Assembly (NCBI GenBank): GCA_045599185.1
Contig: JAZRVO010000003.1
Coordinates: 52,510-116,509, forward strand
Length of the DNA stretch: 64,000 nucleotides
Reading direction: 5' to 3'
DNA from: UBA1240 sp045599185
GTDB lineage: Bacteria; Spirochaetota; Spirochaetia; Treponematales; Treponemataceae
Made by a program: the position numbers and the translations under genes. Under the pieces are notes generated by a model. The model had not been told where the DNA came from. It made no database searches and saw only the letters and a program-made list of their open reading frames with translations. Of this stretch, positions 1 to 8,475 are shown piece by piece. How positions within the stretch are numbered: the stretch's first letter is position 1; each line of letters opens with the position of its first letter.

Positions 1-903
1 TGAAACAATCTGGCGCATGGTTTCATCAACTACGTCGCACTGAAAATGCAGGCGGCTTTGGTTAAGGGTTTCGTTATATTCAATGCTTTTAACAGTACCG
101 CTCATAACAATCTGGCTTGTTCCAAGCATAAACTGAATTTTTATGCCCATTCCGTTGTGACCCTTGCCGCCAATGCGGATAAGTGCGCCATCTTCGGACA
201 AATCTTCAATAAGGCATTTAATTCCTTTTTCCGTTTCTGCCGTACGCGGGCTTCTAACCTTTACGTCGGAAAGCAGGTACAAGTCCGCATTGATGGAACA
301 CGGACAGCGGATGCTTTTACGTTTCTGGGAGCGCTGCAAATTGGTAGAATGTTCCAGAAAAATTACCGGCATTCCCTGATAATGCCCTGCACCGCCAACC
401 CGGGTATCAAACATATAGCCGGCATCGTTTTTGCGCCAAAAGTAAACGGTTACTGTTTTTTCCACCCATTCAAAACAGCGGTACTGATTTTTTATTGGTT
501 TAGGATAGCTGATTGTAAGGAAACCTTCGTTTTTAAGCACTGTTGCAGTAAAAATGCCGTACCGGGGCAAAACAATGCGCAGTTTTTGCCCAACGCGCAA
601 AAAAGAAGTATTTTTAATTCCTGCCTTCAAAGGCGGATCAAGTTCAATTCTTGAACGGTATGCATAAAGCTGGTCTAAAAATTCTTTGGTTTTTGGCAGG
701 TTAATGCTGCCTGTAGAAGTGGCTTTGCTGACAACAGTTGCAATTGCTTTGTTGATTGAAGGCAACGACCAGAACAGAACGGTAGCATCGGCAACATCGG
801 CAATGTTTCCAAGCTTCCATACTAATCTCATCTGGCGAAAACTAAAGCCAGAATCAAAACCTGTTGTGTAAAATTTTACCTTGGTGGAAAACTTTTTTTT
901 CAT
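1..903 (-). CDS. PilZ-domain c-di-GMP-binding protein (partial, 3' end outside window)
   Basis: Reading the minus strand from the ATG at 903 gives 301 open codons running off the left edge of the window. The start follows an AAAGGCGG ribosome binding site. The N-terminal two thirds resemble the YcgR/PlzA-type N-terminal domain. From about residue 205 a PilZ domain begins, with the RxxxR motif seen as RKSIR and the (D/N)xSxxG motif seen as DLSEDG. These motifs bind c-di-GMP in the PilZ family, and in spirochaetes such proteins affect motility and virulence. The same window encodes a diguanylate cyclase, so a c-di-GMP circuit is plausible. The plus-strand frame over the same bases is only a shadow. 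Confidence 0.85.
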   Translation of the reverse strand, partial: MKKKFSTKVKFYTTGFDSGFSFRQMRLVWKLGNIADVADATVLFWSLPSINKAIATVVSKATSTGSINLPKTKEFLDQLYAYRSRIELDPPLKAGIKNTSFLRVGQKLRIVLPRYGIFTATVLKNEGFLTISYPKPIKNQYRCFEWVEKTVTVYFWRKNDAGYMFDTRVGGAGHYQGMPVIFLEHSTNLQRSQKRKSIRCPCSINADLYLLSDVKVRSPRTAETEKGIKCLIEDLSEDGALIRIGGKGHNGMGIKIQFMLGTSQIVMSGTVKSIEYNETLNQSRLHFQCDVVDETMRQIVS

Positions 904-1333
904 CAAAAACCGCCTTTCAATGTTCTTTCCATTATCTCACCATTTGCCACAAGGCGCAAGTTTTACTTCATTAAAAATCATATTTTTTTCAGTATAATTT
1001 CAATTTTTTTAATGCAGCTTAATTTTTAAGGCTGAATTTGAGTTTTGTATAAAAGGTCAAAAGACATTTTTTTATTGTGATAAAAACAGCCGCAGACAGG
1101 CACGGCCAAAATACGCCGTGCGTATGCACAAGTCTTTTTTTTTCGTGTCTGTACCCTGTACCTAAAACAATGTCAGTTACAGAAAATGCATTTAGCACAA
1201 GCTGGGACAGTAGAAAGGTTTTTTTGAGGACATTTCATAAAAACTCGACATTCTGCCTTTTAAAAGGTAAAAGCCTTTAAAACCTTAAAATTATTTTATG
1301 GCGCAAAAACAGACAAAATGCTAAACTTTTTGC
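904..1333. other. Intergenic region, divergent promoters
   Basis: This 430-base AT-rich gap lies between the divergent PilZ and CPBP genes. I see runs of T and A and TATAAT-like boxes near 990, but no convincing spaced promoter and no RNA gene. A short open frame at 1077-1280 has no recognisable protein character and no good ribosome binding site. Confidence 0.5.
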
Positions 1334-2014
1334 GTGTTAAACAGAAAAAAAGTTTTACTGGCATTTATTTTTTCATACGTTTTATGTACCCTTGTTTTGC
1401 CGCCGGTTTTTGCAGGCAAAATACCCGTATCGGGTTACGAAAAAAGTTTGTACCCTTTGCCGAGTTTTGATGCAGTAACCATTTTCATTCTTGTTTTGCT
1501 GTGCGTAATTTTTTACATAATTTGCGGCCAGTACAATTTGCCAAAACAAAAGGCCAGTGTAAAAGTCTGCCTGCTTAAAAGTTCTGCATCTTTTTTTGCA
1601 ATTGCAGCGGTTTGGGCAGTGTTTTCTGCTTTTGCTGGCGGCAGTTTTGGCGCGGCAACGGCACAAAAAAGTGCCAGCTTGCCTGTATTTTTTGCCGGTG
1701 TTTTGTGCGCCGCCGCCTTTGAAGAATTTTTATACCGCCTTTACCTGCCGCAAAGCATGCTATTTTTCATTCAAAATGCAAAACTGAAAAATAAAAACGC
1801 CGGGCTTTTAAAAACAGCCCCAATTGCGGCAGAAATTTTGTGCGTGCTGTTGTTTGCCCTCGCCCACAGGTATCTGGGTTTTTTAGCCGTGCTAAACGCC
1901 TTTTTTGCCGGTTCAGTTTTGCGCCTGCTTGCAAAAAAAACGAACATTGCATGCAGCTGGCTTGTCCATTCAATTTACAACTGCACAATTTTTGCCCTTG
2001 CCATTTTTCAATAA
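1334..2014 (+). CDS. CPBP family intramembrane metalloprotease
   Basis: The 226-residue protein is very hydrophobic, with about six to seven membrane segments. It carries the three CPBP (Abi/CAAX protease-like) motifs: EExxxR (EEFLYR, about residue 131), FxxxH (FALAH, about residue 178), and HxxxN (HSIYN, near the C terminus). These glutamates, histidines and asparagine form the metal-dependent active site of this family, which cleaves prenylated or other membrane proteins, or gives bacteriocin self-immunity. The chosen start is a GTG and is weakly supported, because no clear ribosome binding site precedes it. It stands alone between the PilZ and flagellar genes. Confidence 0.8.
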   Translation: MLNRKKVLLAFIFSYVLCTLVLPPVFAGKIPVSGYEKSLYPLPSFDAVTIFILVLLCVIFYIICGQYNLPKQKASVKVCLLKSSASFFAIAAVWAVFSAFAGGSFGAATAQKSASLPVFFAGVLCAAAFEEFLYRLYLPQSMLFFIQNAKLKNKNAGLLKTAPIAAEILCVLLFALAHRYLGFLAVLNAFFAGSVLRLLAKKTNIACSWLVHSIYNCTIFALAIFQ

Positions 2015-2212
2015 CCAGCCGGTTACGGGCGCGGTTTGCGTGCAAGTTATCAAAATCAATAAGAATCGATTGAGATAAAAAAAATCGTGATACAATTGAA
2101 AAATTGCTTAACCAACCAAACAGAGATTTGTCATGGATAGGACATGTATGACAACCGGCAATTTTTTAAGGGGCGGCAACCTATATTACTGCCAAAAATG
2201 CACAAGGGCAAA

Positions 2213-2240
2213 AAAAAATCCGCCATTCAAGCGGATTTTT
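2213..2240 (-). terminator. Terminator of the flagellar rod operon
   Basis: AAAAATCCGC at 2214-2223 pairs with GCGGATTTTT at 2231-2240 around a seven-base loop. On the minus strand it is followed by a run of T, just past the flgJ stop codon. Confidence 0.8.
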
Positions 2241-2256
2241 CAGACGTTCAAGTTTT

Positions 2257-2850
2257 TCAGCCCATCAAATCAACGTAAATCTGGTCTGCAAGACCAAATC
2301 CTGCAGCTTTTGTAATGCTTCCTGCAAGTTCATCGTAAAGCATGTCTTCGTAAGTGTCGCGGGCGTAAGAATTGTTTTCGCCCAAAAGATTGGTTTTGCT
2401 TACGGTGTTGCGCATGGAAGAAAGCATGATTTTTACAAAATACGATTCAAGTTCAAGTGCCTGTTCGTACAGTTTGCTGGTTTTATCAATTTTTTTGTCT
2501 GTACTTTTGCCGTGGGCACCTTTTGCATTGGCAGCCGCACCGCTTGGCAGTGCCGCCTTGTCGCTTTCGCTTGTAAAGGCGTTTGCCATGCCGGTTGTAT
2601 AGTCGCCGGTTAAGCGGCTGCTTTGTGCAACCTGCGAAGTTGATAAAGTGCTTAAACCCGGGTTTGTTTTTTCAGCCTTTGCGGCCTGGGATTCGCTGTT
2701 AATACTGTCAATCAAAGCCTGAAACTTGGAAGTTTCTTCCTGATTGCGGGCTACGCTGCCAGCAGAAAAACCTGCCACACCGCCGCCCGGTATGTTTACG
2801 CCTTTTGAAAGGCCAGAATATGCATTTACCATGTCTAAAGTCGAAGCCAT
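2257..2850 (-). CDS. flgJ: Rod-binding protein, FlgJ N-terminal type
   Basis: The 197-residue protein has a low-complexity N-terminal half. Its C-terminal domain, from about residue 125, matches the rod-binding domain of FlgJ: ALELESYFVKIMLSSMR, then YEDMLYDELAGSI and GFGLADQIY. FlgJ caps the growing flagellar rod. The peptidoglycan-hydrolase half found in enteric FlgJ is absent, as is usual in spirochaetes. It is the last gene of flgF-flgG-flgJ, the order I recall from T. pallidum. GAGGGA precedes the ATG. A palindromic repeat sits between it and flgG. Confidence 0.85.
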   Translation of the reverse strand: MASTLDMVNAYSGLSKGVNIPGGGVAGFSAGSVARNQEETSKFQALIDSINSESQAAKAEKTNPGLSTLSTSQVAQSSRLTGDYTTGMANAFTSESDKAALPSGAAANAKGAHGKSTDKKIDKTSKLYEQALELESYFVKIMLSSMRNTVSKTNLLGENNSYARDTYEDMLYDELAGSITKAAGFGLADQIYVDLMG

Positions 2851-2941
2851 ATTTTCCCTCGTGGGTTTAATCTAGGCTTTTACAAACTGAACTGTAAAAA
2901 CCTTATTTACATTTAATGGAAGAAACTGAAAACATAATTCA

Positions 2942-2976
2942 TTTTGTCATGCTGAAATTGATTCAGCATGACAAAA
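2942..2976. repeat. Perfect 15-bp inverted repeat (extragenic palindrome)
   Basis: TTTTGTCATGCTGAA at 2942-2956 and TTCAGCATGACAAAA at 2962-2976 are perfect reverse complements around a five-base loop. It lies in the 159-base gap between flgG and flgJ. It could be an intra-operon terminator or mRNA-stabilising hairpin, or a dispersed extragenic palindrome. A partly similar hairpin (ATGCT...AGCAT) occurs at about 53392-53404. Confidence 0.75.
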
Positions 2977-3009
2977 CTTTTTCAGACAGTTCCTTCCCTT
3001 CTATTCAAA

Positions 3010-3804
3010 TTAGCGCTTTAAGTTTGCTGCCGTAGAAAGCATGTTGTCGCTTGTCTGAATTGCCTTAGAACTGAATTCGTAAGCGCGCTGGGCAACAATC
3101 ATCTGTACCATTTCGTTTACGGTAGAAACGTTCGACATTTCCAGAAATTTGTGGTGTGTCTGCCCCATTCCGTCAAAACCCGGACGGTTGGCAATTGGAT
3201 CGCCACTGGCATTGCTTACCTTAAAAAGGTTGTCACCATCGGCAGTTAAACCGGCCGGGTTAGGAAAACGGTAAAGTTCAATCTGTGCAACATCAACCGG
3301 GTCGTCTTCACCGGCAACTTTTACACTTACGCGGCCGTCGCGGCTGATTGCGAGTGTTTCAAGGCGGAATCCTTCCGGCATTACAACTTCAGGCATTACG
3401 CGAAGCCCGTTTGAAGTAACAAGCTGGCCGTTTGAATCAATCTTGAAAGAACCGTCGCGTGTGTAAGCGTAGCTTCCGTCGTACTGCTGAACCCGGAAAA
3501 AACCTTCGCCCTGAATGGCAAGGTCTGTAGCGTTTTCAGTATGCTGCAAAGAACCCTGATCGAACATGCGCTGGGTTGCTGCAACTTTTACACCGCTACC
3601 CATCTGAATGCCTACCGGCGTAACAGTGTCTTCTGTTGCCGGAGTACCTGCAAGTTTTACGTTCTGGTAAATTAAGTCTTCAAATTCAACACGCTGCTTT
3701 TTGTAACCGCTTGTGTTTACGTTTGAAAGGTTGTTTGAAATTGTATCGATGTTTGCCTGCTGACCGTTCATTCCGGTTGCTGCTGTCCATAAACTTCTGA
3801 CCAT
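3010..3804 (-). CDS. flgG: Flagellar basal-body rod protein FlgG (distal rod)
   Basis: The 264-residue length is typical for FlgG. The N terminus has the rod/hook signature ATGMNGQQANIDTISNNLSNVNTSGYK (shown here only by its key parts: NNLSNVNT and GYKK). The C terminus has NEMVQMIVAQRAYEFSSKAIQ and NMLSTAANL, the conserved coiled-coil that packs in the axial structure. FlgG forms the distal rod of the periplasmic flagellum. It lies 43 bases after flgF on the same strand, so they are probably co-transcribed. Confidence 0.95.
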   Translation of the reverse strand: MVRSLWTAATGMNGQQANIDTISNNLSNVNTSGYKKQRVEFEDLIYQNVKLAGTPATEDTVTPVGIQMGSGVKVAATQRMFDQGSLQHTENATDLAIQGEGFFRVQQYDGSYAYTRDGSFKIDSNGQLVTSNGLRVMPEVVMPEGFRLETLAISRDGRVSVKVAGEDDPVDVAQIELYRFPNPAGLTADGDNLFKVSNASGDPIANRPGFDGMGQTHHKFLEMSNVSTVNEMVQMIVAQRAYEFSSKAIQTSDNMLSTAANLKR

Positions 3805-3847
3805 CTGTATTTCCTTTTATTTTTCAGTTTTAAGCACTGCTAAAAAA

Positions 3848-4642
3848 CTAGCGCAATGTTGCAACGCGAGACCATAAAGTTGACATCATGGTGTCTTCAG
3901 ACTGAATGGTTTTCTGGTTTGCTTCGTATGCGCGGTTAACTTCAATCATCTGTACCATTTCGTTTACAACATTTACGTTAGAAGTTTCTACGTATTCCTG
4001 CAAAAGATCTGGTCTTTCCTTGCCTTCTGCAATATAGGCAGGGCCTGAAATTTCGTTGCTTGCCCAGAGGTTTTCGCCATGTTTTTTAAGGTAACGTTCG
4101 TTGTCAAAGCGAACAAGCTTTAAGCGGTCTACAACCTGATCATCGCTTGTGGTAATTACGCCGTCGTCATTCACCTTAAAATTCTTGTCGGTTACACGGA
4201 TAATTCCGTTTTCGCCCACAACCGGGTAGCCTTCTTTTGTTTCAAGAATGCCTTCTTTACCAATCATAAAGTTTCCGGCACGGGTATAGCGCTCACCGGC
4301 CGGTGTCTGCACGGTAAAAAAGCCTTCGCCTGCAAGGGCAATGTCTGTAGCGGCACCGGTATTTTTGAAAGAACCCTGTTCAAATACTGTATAAAGTTCG
4401 TTTGTTTCTACGCCCAAACCAACTTTACCTACAATTGGTGCAACGTCAGCTGAACCGCCCCAAAAGGTATAAACGCCGTCATCATTCATTCGGCGCAGCA
4501 AAAGTTCAGAAAAATTCTTGTTTACGGCTACGTCGCGCTTATAGCCGGTGGTGTCAACGTTTGCAAGATTGTTTGCAATTGCGTCCAACCGGTTCTGCTG
4601 TGCAACCATTCCGCTTGCACCAGTGTACCAACCTTGAACCAT
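3848..4642 (-). CDS. flgF: Flagellar basal-body rod protein FlgF / second FlgG-like rod protein
   Basis: The protein is 264 residues from the ATG at 4642, which follows a GGGAGG ribosome binding site; a longer frame to 4735 has no such support. It carries NNLANVDTTGYKRD at the N terminus and NVVNEMVQMIEVNRAYEANQKTIQ at the C terminus, both flagellar rod signatures. It is homologous to the downstream flgG. Its position as the first gene fits FlgF (proximal rod), though in T. pallidum the pair is annotated as two flgG genes. It is the head of the rod operon. Confidence 0.88.
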   Translation of the reverse strand: MVQGWYTGASGMVAQQNRLDAIANNLANVDTTGYKRDVAVNKNFSELLLRRMNDDGVYTFWGGSADVAPIVGKVGLGVETNELYTVFEQGSFKNTGAATDIALAGEGFFTVQTPAGERYTRAGNFMIGKEGILETKEGYPVVGENGIIRVTDKNFKVNDDGVITTSDDQVVDRLKLVRFDNERYLKKHGENLWASNEISGPAYIAEGKERPDLLQEYVETSNVNVVNEMVQMIEVNRAYEANQKTIQSEDTMMSTLWSRVATLR

Positions 4643-4837
4643 ATAAAAGGCCTCCCAAAGTATAAAAAAGCTGCGGATTTTGCCTGTCCGCGGGCTTGCA
4701 TTCAAATAATGTTTGTGTATTCTCAAATCCGGCACTTTGCCAGTTATTTTGATTATCGGTTTTTGAAAAAAAATGTTAAGGACATCTACAAAAAAATGAA
4801 ATTTTCAATTAAATGAAAAAAAATGGCAAATTTAAAT

Positions 4838-4866
4838 TTGTTTTTTCGTATAAGTGGGTTTATAAT
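4838..4866 (+). promoter_or_regulatory. Candidate sigma-70 promoter of glgC
   Basis: TTGTTT at 4838-4843 and TATAAT at 4861-4866 are separated by exactly 17 bases. Transcription would start about 45 bases before the GTG of glgC, leaving room for the AAGGAG ribosome binding site. Confidence 0.65.
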
Positions 4867-4916
4867 GAATTAAGCAACAGTTTACGAATAATAACTGTGC
4901 TTTTAAGGAGAATTAA

Positions 4917-6197
4917 GTGGCCGATACACGAGTTTTATCTATTATTCTTGGCGGTGGCAAAGGTACCCGCCTGTACCCTCTTACAAAAGAACGCTCTAAA
5001 CCAGCCGTTCCGTTTGGAGGAAAACACAGAATCGTCGACATTCCGATTTCTAACTGTATTAACTCTGGTTTTAACCAAATTTATATTTTAACCCAGTTCA
5101 ACTCTGCTTCTCTGCACATGCACATTTCTCACGGATACAGCTTTGATTCTTTTTCACGCGGTTTCGTTGAAATTCTTGCAGCAGAACAGACTTTTGAGCA
5201 TTCCGGATGGTTTGAAGGAACTGCTGACGCAGTACGCAAGAACTTTGCCCACTTTAAGACACAAAAGCCGACACACTACATCATTCTTTCAGGCGACCAG
5301 CTTTACCAGATGGATTTGAAAGAATTCCTGAACAAGCACATTGAATCTGGTGCAGAAATTTCAATTGCAACCACGGCTGTTACACGTCAGGACGCAACCG
5401 GTTTTGGCATTATGAAGGTTAACAAAGAAAACCGCATTACCGAATTCATGGAAAAACCGGCAGCTGATCTGGATATTTCTGACTGGATTATTCCGGCAGA
5501 AAGCCGCACGGCAGGTGCAACACCAGGCAAAGACTACCTTGCTTCAATGGGTATTTACATCTTCAATGCCGAAACAATGTACAAAGTGCTTGACAACAAC
5601 TGTACGGACTTTGGTAAGGAAATCATTCCGCAGGCTATCAAGAACCACAAGGTTAGTTCGTACATTTATGACGGCTACTGGGAAGACATTGGTACTATCA
5701 AGAGTTTCTATGATGCCAACCTTGATCTGGCACGCATCAGTCCTAAGTTCAACTTCTACGATGAAGACAAACCGATTTATACCCACAGCCGCAACCTGCC
5801 GCCGTCAAAAATGACAAACTCAACAATGAACGGCGCAATTGCAAGTGAAGGCTGTGTTATTACAGAAGCTACAATTGTTAATTCTCTGGTTGGCGTACGC
5901 AGCAATATTGAACCGGGTACATTCCTGGACGGCGTAGTATGCATGGGTAGTGACTATTACGAAACACCAGACCAGAAAGAAGAAAACCGCAAGCTGAACA
6001 GACCGAACATTGGTATTGGTCGCAACTGCCGCATCAAGCAGTGTATTATTGATAAAAACGCACGCATTGGCGACAACTGTTCAATTGGTCACACTGGCCA
6101 GAAACTTGAAGACGGCGACCACGGCATGTACTACGTTGCAGACGGAATTATCGTAATTCCTAAAAACGGAATCATTCCTTCTGGAACAATTATTTAA
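4917..6197 (+). CDS. glgC: Glucose-1-phosphate adenylyltransferase (ADP-glucose pyrophosphorylase)
   Basis: GlgC makes ADP-glucose from ATP and glucose-1-phosphate, the committed step of bacterial glycogen synthesis. The 426-residue protein has the pyrophosphorylase motif GGGKGTRLYPLT at about residue 12, then KPAVPFGGKHRIVD and the catalytic loop SGDQLYQMD at about 120. A left-handed beta-helix hexapeptide region follows at the C terminus. The GTG start is preceded by AAGGAG. It is divergent from the flagellar operon and ends at a clear terminator. The 3' end of glycogen phosphorylase is at the right edge of the same window. Confidence 0.95.
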   Translation: MADTRVLSIILGGGKGTRLYPLTKERSKPAVPFGGKHRIVDIPISNCINSGFNQIYILTQFNSASLHMHISHGYSFDSFSRGFVEILAAEQTFEHSGWFEGTADAVRKNFAHFKTQKPTHYIILSGDQLYQMDLKEFLNKHIESGAEISIATTAVTRQDATGFGIMKVNKENRITEFMEKPAADLDISDWIIPAESRTAGATPGKDYLASMGIYIFNAETMYKVLDNNCTDFGKEIIPQAIKNHKVSSYIYDGYWEDIGTIKSFYDANLDLARISPKFNFYDEDKPIYTHSRNLPPSKMTNSTMNGAIASEGCVITEATIVNSLVGVRSNIEPGTFLDGVVCMGSDYYETPDQKEENRKLNRPNIGIGRNCRIKQCIIDKNARIGDNCSIGHTGQKLEDGDHGMYYVADGIIVIPKNGIIPSGTII

Positions 6198-6220
6198 TAA
6201 CTAGTTTCTGCTAGGTAAGG

Positions 6221-6257
6221 GCACCTTGAAACAAACGGTTCAAGGTGCATTTTTTTA
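6221..6257 (+). terminator. Terminator of glgC
   Basis: GCACCTTGAA at 6221-6230 pairs with TTCAAGGTGC at 6239-6248, followed by a run of seven T. Confidence 0.9.
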
Positions 6258-6300
6258 TGCCCAGGCACAAACAGCTGCAATCGTTCAGTTTTCACCAAGA

Positions 6301-6365
6301 CTTAAGATAGTTTCTCTCAAGCTTTAAGATACTTTCTCCCAAAGCTTGAGATACTTTGCCACAAG
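6301..6365. repeat. Three-copy 21-23-bp intergenic tandem repeat
   Basis: Units at 6301-6321, 6322-6344 and 6345-6365 share the pattern CTT(T)AAGATACTTTCTC(C)CAAAG with a few changes. The units are joined by AAGCTT-like palindromic spacers. It lies between the glgC terminator and the terminator of the convergent SPOR gene. The whole gap 6198-6571 holds no credible gene. Confidence 0.7.
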
Positions 6366-6483
6366 CTTTAGAAGAAGTGTCATCCCGATTCAGGATCTGT
6401 CCGCGGGCGCGGTTGCAAGGCAGGCCCAATGCTTCAAATCTCCAAGCATTTGCCGTGCTTGCAGGTTGCTATAAGCCGCAAGC

Positions 6484-6520
6484 ACAAAAAAAGCCCAAAA
6501 GCTTTTACACTTTCGGGCTT
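6484..6520 (-). terminator. Terminator of the SPOR-domain gene
   Basis: AAGCCCAAAAG at 6491-6501 pairs with CTTTCGGGCTT at 6510-6520 with one mismatch. On the minus strand it is followed by a T run. Confidence 0.8.
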
Positions 6521-6571
6521 TATGCTGGCAATTTCAGCACTTTTTTAAGATTTCAAAAATAAAATAAAAAA

Positions 6572-7813
6572 CTACTTTTTGCTTTTTACAAATGCATCTT
6601 TATAGCCGTCTTTTCTGAACTTGTTCAAAACAGCTGTATATTCATCTGCCGAAAGCGAACCAATCAAAAGTTCGTAAGCGTTAGAAGTAATTTCCGAAGC
6701 CTTAATGCTAATCGGGTATTTTTTCTCGTACTTTTTAACAACGGCACTCAAATTGTTCATGTCTCTAAACACGCCAAGCTGAACATAATATTTGCCGCTT
6801 TCGTACTGGTTAATTAAATACTGCGGATACGGCATTGCCGAATAATTGTGCACAGGGCCTGTACTTGCCGCAACCTGGGCAGCAGGTTTTTCCGGCTGAA
6901 CATTTGCAGCAGGCTGCTGATTGTTCTTTGTTTCTGCCGGAACAGCAACATCGTTCTGGCTTGGATACTGGGCAATAGTAACATTAACCTGCGGCGGCAG
7001 CTGCTGTGCTGCCTGTTCCTGCGGCATGTAAGTGGTTGCACACGGATTTGGGCAGCGGCAGTATGCGCCGCAAGTACAGTAACCAGAACAAACAGGATTT
7101 TGACAGGTGCTGTAACTTGGTGCAGGCGGCAATTTAGAATAATCATATACAGATTCTGATTTTTTGGCAGGAACTTCTGCAACAGGTGCTTCCAAAGCTG
7201 GTGCTGCAGACACATCGTTCTTAGCAACTTCAACCGGTGCAACATTTTCCGGCTGAACATTTACAGGAACCGGATTTGCAGCAGCAACAGGAACATCTTT
7301 ATACTGTTCTTCAACCTGCGGAACATTTGCAGCCGGTACGGTTTCAGCAGCGTAAACAGGTGCTACATAATCTGCAGGCTTGCGTTCTTCCGTATAAACC
7401 AAATCGTTTTTAAGGGCAGCACTGGTATTAGTGTCCGGGTCTGCAACAGAAACTTTTACACCGTCAGTAAGCGGTTTTTCTACAACGTAATCATTTTTGC
7501 GGCTAATGCGCACAACAGTATCGTAACCACCGGCAATTTCCAGATCGTCGGCAACAGAAGGCGACAGAAGAATTAAAACGCCGGCCAAATCTGTTGAACC
7601 AGTAATTACAACGCTGGAAGTTTTTCCGTTAACGGTATTATAAACTTCTACAATTTCACCCTTTGCAAAAACCCTGCTCTGGGCATAGCGGCCGCCAGCA
7701 GGAAAACTGTCGTTAGTGCCAACTGCGGCACGGCCTTCCCACGCAACAGACGATGCTGCCGAAAGCATTGCAACGGCAGCTATCAGTAATAATCCACTAA
7801 AAAAACGTTTCAT
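6572..7813 (-). CDS. Exported SPOR-domain protein with a cysteine-rich segment
   Basis: The 413-residue protein starts with a signal peptide (KRFFSGLLLIAAVAMLSAASSVA) after a GAGAGGAA ribosome binding site. Residues about 30-125 look like a small beta domain of the double-psi barrel (RlpA-like) sort. The middle is rich in Pro, Ala, Val and Glu. At about residues 234-262 eight cysteines cluster in CQNPVCSGYCTCGAYCRCPNPC. The C-terminal 75 residues form a SPOR domain (GKYYVQLGVFRDMNNLSAVV ... AYELLIGSL), which in other bacteria binds denuded septal peptidoglycan. A role in envelope or septum assembly is inferred. The partner of the cysteine cluster is unknown. Confidence 0.8.
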   Translation of the reverse strand: MKRFFSGLLLIAAVAMLSAASSVAWEGRAAVGTNDSFPAGGRYAQSRVFAKGEIVEVYNTVNGKTSSVVITGSTDLAGVLILLSPSVADDLEIAGGYDTVVRISRKNDYVVEKPLTDGVKVSVADPDTNTSAALKNDLVYTEERKPADYVAPVYAAETVPAANVPQVEEQYKDVPVAAANPVPVNVQPENVAPVEVAKNDVSAAPALEAPVAEVPAKKSESVYDYSKLPPAPSYSTCQNPVCSGYCTCGAYCRCPNPCATTYMPQEQAAQQLPPQVNVTIAQYPSQNDVAVPAETKNNQQPAANVQPEKPAAQVAASTGPVHNYSAMPYPQYLINQYESGKYYVQLGVFRDMNNLSAVVKKYEKKYPISIKASEITSNAYELLIGSLSADEYTAVLNKFRKDGYKDAFVKSKK

Positions 7814-7887
7814 TTATTCCTCTCTTGTTGGTTGTTTAATATTTAGCCCGCATGCTGAATTTTAAAAACCCGGCATTTATTTAAGGT

Positions 7888-7922
7888 ACAAAATTGAAAA
7901 AAGGAAACTTTTTCAATTTTGT
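7888..7922 (-). terminator. Perfect 14-bp hairpin, terminator
   Basis: ACAAAATTGAAAAA at 7888-7901 and TTTTTCAATTTTGT at 7909-7922 are perfect complements. It lies just past the stop of the gene at 7930-8475 and before the SPOR gene. Confidence 0.65.
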
Positions 7923-7929
7923 AAAACTT

Positions 7930-8475
7930 CTAGCGCTGCAAGCCCAGAAATTTCTGGCTGCCGCCACCCGATAAATTTTTCAAATTGCCCGTAATTTCTG
8001 CAACAAGGTTATTAGAAAAATTCTTCATAGCCTTGTTTGCATCACGGCTTGCAAAAATTTCTGCAAAAGCCTGACTGCTGACACTGCCCTTTACACTGTC
8101 AGATACAAATCTTGCATCCATCAGTTCCCAGTTCAGGCAAACATCAGTGGCAGGCGAAAAACCGCTCTGGTTCTGGTTAGCTCTGTAAACAAGTTCTACA
8201 CTAACAATATACGCCACGTTGCTTTGAACAGCGTCGCTGAGTCTTGCTGTATATAACTCTTTATCGCCATTACTAGTTACAATAGGCTCGTTAGAAATTA
8301 TAAATCCCTGGTCAAAAAACGCATCCATTATTGCAATTTCCATCCGGCTTGTCGTATCACGCACTTTTAAGGAAACTTCGTCGTTCTGGCTGATTATAAG
8401 CGCAAAAGACTGGCCAAAAGCACCAAGAGAAACAAACAAAAAAACCGTAAGGAAAATAATAAAGCGTTTTTTCAT
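7930..8475 (-). CDS. Exported protein of unknown function
   Basis: I do not recognise a family. The 181-residue protein begins with a signal peptide (KKRFIIFLTVFLFVSLGAFG, cleavage likely near FGQS). The mature part is a single small alpha/beta-looking domain with the stretch MEIAIMDAFFDQGFIISN, a pattern seen in envelope proteins that sense or assemble at the membrane. It ends with a Gly- and Ser-rich tail. AGAGGC precedes the ATG. It is upstream of, and on the same strand as, the SPOR protein, and a strong hairpin separates them. Confidence 0.65.
   Translation of the reverse strand: MKKRFIIFLTVFLFVSLGAFGQSFALIISQNDEVSLKVRDTTSRMEIAIMDAFFDQGFIISNEPIVTSNGDKELYTARLSDAVQSNVAYIVSVELVYRANQNQSGFSPATDVCLNWELMDARFVSDSVKGSVSSQAFAEIFASRDANKAMKNFSNNLVAEITGNLKNLSGGGSQKFLGLQR

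Noticed and set aside
46..654. A 202-residue plus-strand open frame
   Set aside because: The opposite strand encodes a PilZ protein with its motifs in frame, so this is a shadow.
1077..1280. Short plus-strand open frame in the gap after the PilZ gene
   Set aside because: It has no ribosome binding site, odd composition and no recognisable features.
2133..2315. Possible small plus-strand gene after the CPBP gene
   Set aside because: It runs through the flagellar terminator and into flgJ on the other strand, and its composition is not protein-like.
6356..6562. Possible small plus-strand gene after glgC
   Set aside because: It starts in the tandem repeat and runs through the SPOR gene terminator.
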